Assembly (NCBI GenBank): GCA_964530525.1 | Contig: CAZHBH010000080.1 | Location: 1-8,878, forward strand | Source of the DNA: CAYNQN01 sp964530525 | Lineage (GTDB): Bacteria; Actinomycetota; Acidimicrobiia; Acidimicrobiales; Acidimicrobilacustridaceae | Direction: 5' to 3' | DNA length: 8,878 nucleotides | Translations under genes and position numbers: made by a program | The notes under the pieces: model-generated | The model's database searches: none | The model's input: only the letters and a program-made list of their open reading frames with translations | Told to the model about the DNA's origin: nothing | Shown: positions 6,120-8,878 of the stretch, one piece after another | Position numbering within the stretch: position 1 is the first letter of the stretch | Layout of the letters: the number at the start of each line of letters is the position of its first letter

Positions 6120-6135
6120 GCCCGCGACGGCGGGC
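6120..6135 (+). promoter_or_regulatory. Hairpin in the secY-adk gap
   Basis: GCCCGC (6120-6125) and GCGGGC (6130-6135) form a 6-bp all-GC stem with the tetraloop GACG, 14 bases after the secY stop. No T-run follows. Just downstream, ACGGCGTC is repeated directly (6144-6151 and 6154-6161, period 10). Together they fill the 70-nt gap before adk. I see no convincing promoter in the gap. A processing or attenuation role is inference. Confidence 0.35.
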
Positions 6136-6176
6136 CGGTGGACACGGCGTCCCACGGCGTCGCGGGGTGGGCTCCG

Positions 6177-6806
6177 GTGATCCGCCTCGTGATCTTCGGG
6201 CGCCAAGGTGCCGGCAAGGGAACCCAGTCGACGCGCCTGGCGGAGCACTACGGCGCTCCTCACATCTCCACCGGCGACATGCTCCGCGAGGCCGCCGCGG
6301 CGGGCACGCCGATCGGCCTCGAGGCCAAGGGCTACATGGATGCCGGGAAGCTCCTCCCCGACGAGGTGATGCTCGGGGTGGTGGCCGAGCGCCTGAAGGC
6401 GCCCGACGTGCTGGAGGGAGGCTTCCTGCTCGACGGCTTCCCCCGCACCATCGGCCAGGCCGAGGCCCTCTGCGCGATGACGTCGGTCGACCTGGCCATC
6501 GACATCGACGTCCCCGAGGCAGTGGTGCTGGAGCGGATGTCGTCGCGCCGCGTCTGCTCGAAGTGCGGGGCGATCGCATCTTCGCAGGACCCCGTCTGCC
6601 CCGCGTGCGGGGGGGAGCTGGTCCAGCGCGACGATGACAAGCCCGAGGCCATCCAGGCGCGCCTGGCCGCCTACAAGGAGCAGACCGTTCCCACCATCGA
6701 GTGGTTCGAAGGCCAAGGCCTGCTCCTCACGGTGAACGGGCTCGGAACGCCCGACGAGGTGGCAGCCCGCCTGGTGGGGGCCATCGACGCTCGCCTCGCG
6801 GGCTGA
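6177..6806 (+). CDS. adk: Adenylate kinase, zinc-binding with a shortened LID
   Basis: Catalyses ATP + AMP = 2 ADP in the cytoplasm. The 209-residue protein shows the P-loop GRQGAGKGT at residues 8-16 (most relatives have a Pro where Gln10 stands), the AMP-binding start HISTGDMLR (29-37), DGFPRT (86-91), and LID/core arginines around Arg125, Arg151 (QRDDD) and Arg162 (QARL). The LID has a four-Cys zinc pattern, Cys127-x2-Cys130 and Cys141-x2-Cys144. Only ten residues separate the two pairs, roughly nine fewer than usual, and the common Y-H-x-x-F-x-P-P stretch is absent. Start GTG 6177 gives MIRLVIFGRQGAGKG, matching the family; a GTG at 6138 would add 13 residues. A weak GGGGTGGG (6164-6171) is the likely ribosome binding site. 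Confidence 0.94.
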   Translation: MIRLVIFGRQGAGKGTQSTRLAEHYGAPHISTGDMLREAAAAGTPIGLEAKGYMDAGKLLPDEVMLGVVAERLKAPDVLEGGFLLDGFPRTIGQAEALCAMTSVDLAIDIDVPEAVVLERMSSRRVCSKCGAIASSQDPVCPACGGELVQRDDDKPEAIQARLAAYKEQTVPTIEWFEGQGLLLTVNGLGTPDEVAARLVGAIDARLAG

Positions 6807-6811
6807 GGCCG

Positions 6812-7585
6812 GTGGCCCGCTCTCGGCGGTCAGGCGAGTCGCCAGCCCCGCGCCGAACCCGCGACGAGCTGGTGAAGATGCGCAAGGCGGGAAAGGTCGT
6901 CGCCGAGATGCACGCCAAGATCCGCGACCACATCAGGCCCGGCGTCACGACGGCCGAGCTGGACGCGGTGGGCAGGGAGGTGATCGACAGGCGCGGGGCC
7001 AAGTCGAACTTCCTCGGCTACCACGGCTACCCGGCGGTCATCTGCACCTCGCCCAACGACGTGATCGTGCACGGGATCCCCGGTGGGTACGTGTTGGAAG
7101 ACGGCGACATCATCTCGGTCGACTGCGGGGCCATCGTCGACGGCTACCACGGCGACGCGGCGTTCACCACCACGGTGGGAGACGCCTCGGTGGAGGCCCA
7201 CCGGCTCGTGGCCATGACCGAGAGGGCGTTGCACGAAGCGATCGCGAGCATGGTGGACGGGAGCCACATCGGCGACATCGGCCACGCCGTGCAGTCGGTG
7301 GTGGAGCCCGCCGGCTTCTCGGTGGTCCGCGAGTACGTGGGTCACGGGATCGGCAGGGCCATGCACGAGCGGCCGGAGGTGCCCAACGTGGGCAGGAGGG
7401 GCGAGGGCCTGCGCCTGCGGTCCGGTCACGTGCTGGCCGTGGAGCCCATGGTGAACGCCGGCTCGGCGGAGACCTTCCTGGAGGACGACGGGTGGACGGT
7501 TCGCACCGCCGACGGGTCCCTCTCGGCCCACTGGGAGCACACGATCGCCATAACCGATTCGGGCCCGGAGGTGCTGACCGCCTGA
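6812..7585 (+). CDS. map: Methionine aminopeptidase, type I
   Basis: Removes initiator Met from nascent proteins whose second residue is small, which includes many products of this window (L29, S17, L5, S14, L6, S5, S13, S11, IF-1). The 257-residue protein has the pita-bread fold motifs and all metal ligands: Asp104 (SVDCG), Asp115 (HGDAA), His178 (VGHGIGRAMHE), Glu211 (AVEPMV) and Glu242 (WEHTIAIT), plus the substrate-side His87 (VHGIP). Spacing between the metal ligands equals that in the E. coli enzyme. Start GTG 6812 lies 5 nt after the adk stop and gives MARSRRSGESPAPRRTRDEL before the conserved KMRKAG; GTG 6872 is a shorter alternative that would cut this segment. No long N-terminal zinc or SH3-binding extension is present. 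Confidence 0.94.
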   Translation: MARSRRSGESPAPRRTRDELVKMRKAGKVVAEMHAKIRDHIRPGVTTAELDAVGREVIDRRGAKSNFLGYHGYPAVICTSPNDVIVHGIPGGYVLEDGDIISVDCGAIVDGYHGDAAFTTTVGDASVEAHRLVAMTERALHEAIASMVDGSHIGDIGHAVQSVVEPAGFSVVREYVGHGIGRAMHERPEVPNVGRRGEGLRLRSGHVLAVEPMVNAGSAETFLEDDGWTVRTADGSLSAHWEHTIAITDSGPEVLTA

Positions 7586-7593
7586 CCGGCGAG

Positions 7594-7623
7594 TTGGCTG
7601 GTGGCGGGCGGTCCCGCTAGGCT
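7594..7623 (+). promoter_or_regulatory. Predicted housekeeping-sigma promoter for infA
   Basis: TTGGCT (7594-7599) and TAGGCT (7618-7623) are separated by 18 nt, a good match to actinobacterial promoters (TTGAC-like -35 and TAGR-T -10). Transcription would start near 7630-7632, some 45 nt after the map stop, leaving a ~57-nt leader before infA. This is the best promoter-like pair I found in any gap of the window. It is a prediction; read-through from upstream is also likely. Confidence 0.55.
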
Positions 7624-7631
7624 CGATCTTC

Positions 7632-7658
7632 GCCTCAGGCGGCTTTCACGCCAGAGGC
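7632..7658 (+). promoter_or_regulatory. Stem-loop in the infA 5' leader
   Basis: GCCTC (7632-7636) pairs with GAGGC (7654-7658); after one A-A mismatch, GGCG (7638-7641) pairs with CGCC (7649-7652), closing a 7-nt loop GCTTTCA. This makes nine base pairs with a single mismatch. The 5' foot coincides with the predicted transcription start, so it would be a 5'-terminal hairpin on the infA mRNA. A shorter alternative, CGCC (7631-7634) with GGCG (7638-7641), competes with it. No T-run follows, so it is not an intrinsic terminator. Confidence 0.5.
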
Positions 7659-7674
7659 TTGCTCACGTCCCTCT

Positions 7675-7680
7675 AGGAGG
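7675..7680 (+). promoter_or_regulatory. Shine-Dalgarno that fixes the infA start at CTG
   Basis: AGGAGG is a full match to the anti-Shine-Dalgarno and lies 7 nt before CTG 7688. No ATG, GTG or TTG in the infA frame lies at a usable distance. A small CCTC/GAGG pairing (7670-7673 with 7677-7680, loop TAG) might partly mask it. Confidence 0.8.
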
Positions 7681-7687
7681 TTCACCG

Positions 7688-7912
7688 CTGCCGAAGCCCA
7701 AGGAAGATGCGATCGTCCTCGAGGGGACGGTGCTCGAGCCGCTGCCGAACGCGATGTTCCGTGTCGAGCTCGACAACGGTCACCGCGTGCTGGCTCACAT
7801 CTCCGGGAAGATGCGGATGCACTACATCCGCATCCTGCCGGGGGATCGCGTCCAGGTGGAGCTGACGCCCTACGACCTCTCGAGAGGCCGGATCACGTAC
7901 CGGTACAAGTGA
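7688..7912 (+). CDS. infA: Translation initiation factor IF-1, apparent CTG start
   Basis: A 74-residue OB-fold protein that binds the A site of the 30S and supports IF-2 and IF-3 in start selection. Landmarks: EDAIVLEGTVLE, LPNAMFRVELDNGHRVLAHISGK (about residues 19-41), MHYIRILPGDRV and the end PYDLSRGRITYRYK, all standard for the family. Homology places the initiator exactly at CTG 7688, giving (M)PKPKEDAI, and AGGAGG lies 7 nt upstream. The only other in-frame start upstream is GTG 7601, which would add a 29-residue basic, non-conserved leader and lies upstream of the predicted transcription start. The next ATG (7754) would delete 22 residues of the OB fold. CTG start is thus the best reading, though a base error from ATG or GTG is possible. 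Confidence 0.93.
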   Translation: MPKPKEDAIVLEGTVLEPLPNAMFRVELDNGHRVLAHISGKMRMHYIRILPGDRVQVELTPYDLSRGRITYRYK

Positions 7913-7930
7913 ACGCAACAAGAAGCGAGA

Positions 7931-7949
7931 GCCCGGTAGGCAACCGGGC
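7931..7949 (+). promoter_or_regulatory. First hairpin in the infA-rpmJ gap
   Basis: GCCCGGT (7931-7937) and ACCGGGC (7943-7949) form a perfect 7-bp stem with loop AGGCA, 18 nt after the infA stop. No T-run follows; a second hairpin begins one or two bases later. It may be part of a leader that controls the rpmJ-rpsM-rpsK block, or a GC-rich partial terminator. Confidence 0.5.
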
Positions 7950-7950
7950 C

Positions 7951-7972
7951 CGCCGGGGGGATCGCCCCGGTG
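7951..7972 (+). promoter_or_regulatory. Second hairpin in the infA-rpmJ gap
   Basis: CCGGGG (7953-7958) pairs with CCCCGG (7965-7970) around GGATCG, and C7951-G7972 plus a G-T wobble at 7952-7971 lengthen the stem to 8 bp. It directly follows the first hairpin, so the two could stack end to end. No T-run follows. Confidence 0.5.
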
Positions 7973-8010
7973 CTCCTGAGCCGAGATAAGAGAACGGATG
8001 CAGGCGAGAG

Positions 8011-8124
8011 ATGAAGGTAAGACCAAGCGTGAAGCGCATGTGTGAGAAGTGCAAGGTCATCCGCCGACACGGCAGGGTGATGGTCATCTGCGACAACCCC
8101 CGCCACAAGCAGAGGCAGGGCTGA
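8011..8124 (+). CDS. rpmJ: Large-subunit ribosomal protein L36, zinc-binding
   Basis: A 37-residue L36, the smallest 50S protein, which caps late 50S assembly near 23S rRNA domains II, V and VI. It begins MKVRPSVKRMCEKCKVIRR and carries the zinc ribbon Cys11-x2-Cys14, Cys27 and His32 (CDNPRH), so it is the zinc-containing form, 37 residues as is usual. ATG 8011 follows a weak purine-rich ribosome site (AGGCGAGAG, 8002-8010) that abuts the start codon. The 98-nt gap before it contains two hairpins. The stop is one base from the rpsM start, linking it to the alpha-operon genes. The infA-rpmJ-rpsM order is normal for this phylum. Confidence 0.96.
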   Translation: MKVRPSVKRMCEKCKVIRRHGRVMVICDNPRHKQRQG

Positions 8125-8125
8125 G

Positions 8126-8503
8126 ATGGCACGAATCGCAGGAGTAGACATCCCGCGCGACAAGCGCGTCGAGATATCGCTCACCTACCTCTTCGGCATC
8201 GGGCGCTCCAAGTCGCGCCAGCTGCTGGAGGCCACCGAGATCGATCCGAACACGCGGGTCCACGACCTCACCGACGACGAGGTGAGCCGGATCCGCAGCT
8301 TCATCGACCAGAACTACAAGGTCGAGGGCGACCTCCGCCGTGAGGTCGACCAGGACATCAAGCGCAAGATGGAGATCGGCTGCTACCAGGGTCTCCGCCA
8401 CCGCCGTGGCCTCCCCGTGCACGGCCAGCGCACCCAGACCAACGCCCGCACCCGCAAGGGTCCACGCAAGACCGTGGCCGGCAAGAAGAAGGTCACCAAG
8501 TAG
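8126..8503 (+). CDS. rpsM: Small-subunit ribosomal protein S13
   Basis: A 125-residue S13 of the 30S head, which contacts the P-site tRNA and bridges to L5 of the 50S. It begins MARIAGVDIPRDKRVEISLTYLFGIGRSKS, with the helix-two-turn-helix region near residues 14-60, then KVEGDLRREV and the conserved CYQGLRHRRGLPVHGQRT (residues 86-103), followed by NARTRKGPRKTVAGKKK, the basic tail that reaches the tRNAs. ATG 8126 is one base after the rpmJ stop; AGAGGCAGGG (8111-8120) serves as ribosome binding site. In E. coli this gene heads the alpha operon, repressed by S4; I cannot identify an S4 target here. Confidence 0.96.
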   Translation: MARIAGVDIPRDKRVEISLTYLFGIGRSKSRQLLEATEIDPNTRVHDLTDDEVSRIRSFIDQNYKVEGDLRREVDQDIKRKMEIGCYQGLRHRRGLPVHGQRTQTNARTRKGPRKTVAGKKKVTK

Positions 8504-8505
8504 CC

Positions 8506-8878
8506 ATGGCCAAGACAACGCCTGGCGGGCGCCGCCCCCGCCGCAAGGAGCGCAAGAACGTCGCCTACGGCGTCGCCCACATCAAGAGCTCCTTCAACAA
8601 CACGATCATCAGCATCACCGACCAGCAGGGCAACGTGCTCTCTTGGGCATCTGCGGGCAACGTCGGCTTCAAGGGCTCACGCAAGAGCACGCCGTACGCC
8701 GCTCAGATGGCCGCCGAGGCGGCCGCCCGGCGGGCCATGGAGCACGGCGTTCGCAAGGTGGACGTGTTCGTCAAGGGCCCGGGTTCGGGTCGCGAGACCG
8801 CCATCCGCTCCATCCAGAACGTGGGCATCGAGGTGACCGGGATAAAGGACGTCACGCCGGTGCCGCACAACGGCTGCC
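8506..8878 (+). CDS. rpsK: Small-subunit ribosomal protein S11 (3' truncated by window)
   Basis: The frame from ATG 8506 stays open to the window edge: 124 complete codons of an S11 usually about 130 long, so only the last few residues (normally the PRKRRRV-type end) are missing. A basic N-terminal tail (PGGRRPRRKERKNV) precedes HIKSSFNNTIISITDQQGNVLSWASAG, GFKGSRKSTPYAAQMAAE and KGPGSGRETAIRSI, all family landmarks; it ends in DVTPVPHNGC. S11 lies on the 30S platform beside the anti-Shine-Dalgarno and forms a bridge to S18 and S21 surroundings. The start is two bases after the rpsM stop with AAGAAGAAGG in the last rpsM codons as a probable ribosome site. rpsD, rpoA and rplQ are expected next. 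Confidence 0.96.
   Translation, partial: MAKTTPGGRRPRRKERKNVAYGVAHIKSSFNNTIISITDQQGNVLSWASAGNVGFKGSRKSTPYAAQMAAEAAARRAMEHGVRKVDVFVKGPGSGRETAIRSIQNVGIEVTGIKDVTPVPHNGC

Noticed and set aside
7574..7588. Direct repeat CTGACCG at the map stop
   Set aside because: Seven bases, overlapping the coding end, no further copies seen; likely chance.
7601..7687. N-terminal 29-residue extension of IF-1 from GTG 7601
   Set aside because: The added sequence is basic and unlike any IF-1, overlaps the predicted promoter and leader hairpin, and has no good ribosome site; AGGAGG instead points to CTG 7688.
7876..7887. Perfect 12-bp palindrome CCTCTCGAGAGG inside infA
   Set aside because: It lies in codons for the conserved DLSRG stretch; one palindrome of this size in coding DNA can be chance and nothing nearby supports a site, although the AGA codon is unusual here.
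7931..7972. Calling the tandem hairpins (or those at 4747 and 6120) intrinsic terminators
   Set aside because: None is followed by a T-rich tract, and the downstream genes are essential and normally co-transcribed, so a complete stop is unlikely.
1..8878. Mobile elements, CRISPR, tRNA/rRNA genes, phage or defence genes
   Set aside because: None seen: the order is uninterrupted core operon, no terminal inverted repeats, spaced repeats or cloverleaf-like sequences.

Overview
The window is a continuous stretch of the bacterial S10/spc/alpha ribosomal-protein superoperon, with every gene on the + strand. It begins inside rplP and ends inside rpsK, about 124 codons into that gene. The gene order is the classic one: rplP-rpmC-rpsQ-rplN-rplX-rplE-rpsN-rpsH-rplF-rplR-rpsE-rpmD-rplO-secY-adk-map-infA-rpmJ-rpsM-rpsK. 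The very high GC content with G/C-rich third positions, the zinc-type S14, the map-infA-rpmJ order and the TAGGCT-type -10 box point to a high-GC Gram-positive (Actinomycetota). The IF-1 start (PKPKEDAI...) and the GRQGAGKGT P-loop of adenylate kinase make me think of class Acidimicrobiia, but that is inference from memory and not tested.

Layout: 1-4741 holds the end of the S10 block and the spc ribosomal proteins. They are packed with 1-nt (TGATG) or 4-nt (ATGA) stop/start overlaps or gaps of 3-26 nt, so translational coupling is probably extensive. 4742-4786 is a 45-nt gap with a hairpin before secY. Then come secY (translocon), a 70-nt gap with another hairpin, adk (adenylate kinase) and map (methionine aminopeptidase). 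7586-7687 holds a likely promoter, a strong leader hairpin and a perfect Shine-Dalgarno. These lead into infA, which appears to start with the rare codon CTG. 7913-8010 holds two back-to-back GC-rich hairpins ahead of the alpha-type block rpmJ-rpsM-rpsK, which would continue into rpsD-rpoA-rplQ outside the window.

Functionally the genes supply parts of both ribosomal subunits, the initiation factor that occupies the A site of the small subunit, the enzyme that trims initiator methionine from many of these proteins (second residue Ala, Ser or Pro), the membrane channel for exported proteins, and the kinase that balances adenine nucleotides.

This is ordinary core-genome content and I see no mobile element, CRISPR array, defence or accessory system. 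What deserves a second look is regulatory: the CTG start, private promoter and leader hairpin of infA; hairpins at secY, adk and rpmJ in place of tight coupling; a six-codon mini-ORF that bridges rplN and rplX exactly; an ambiguous rpmD start; and an adenylate kinase with a shortened zinc-binding LID.
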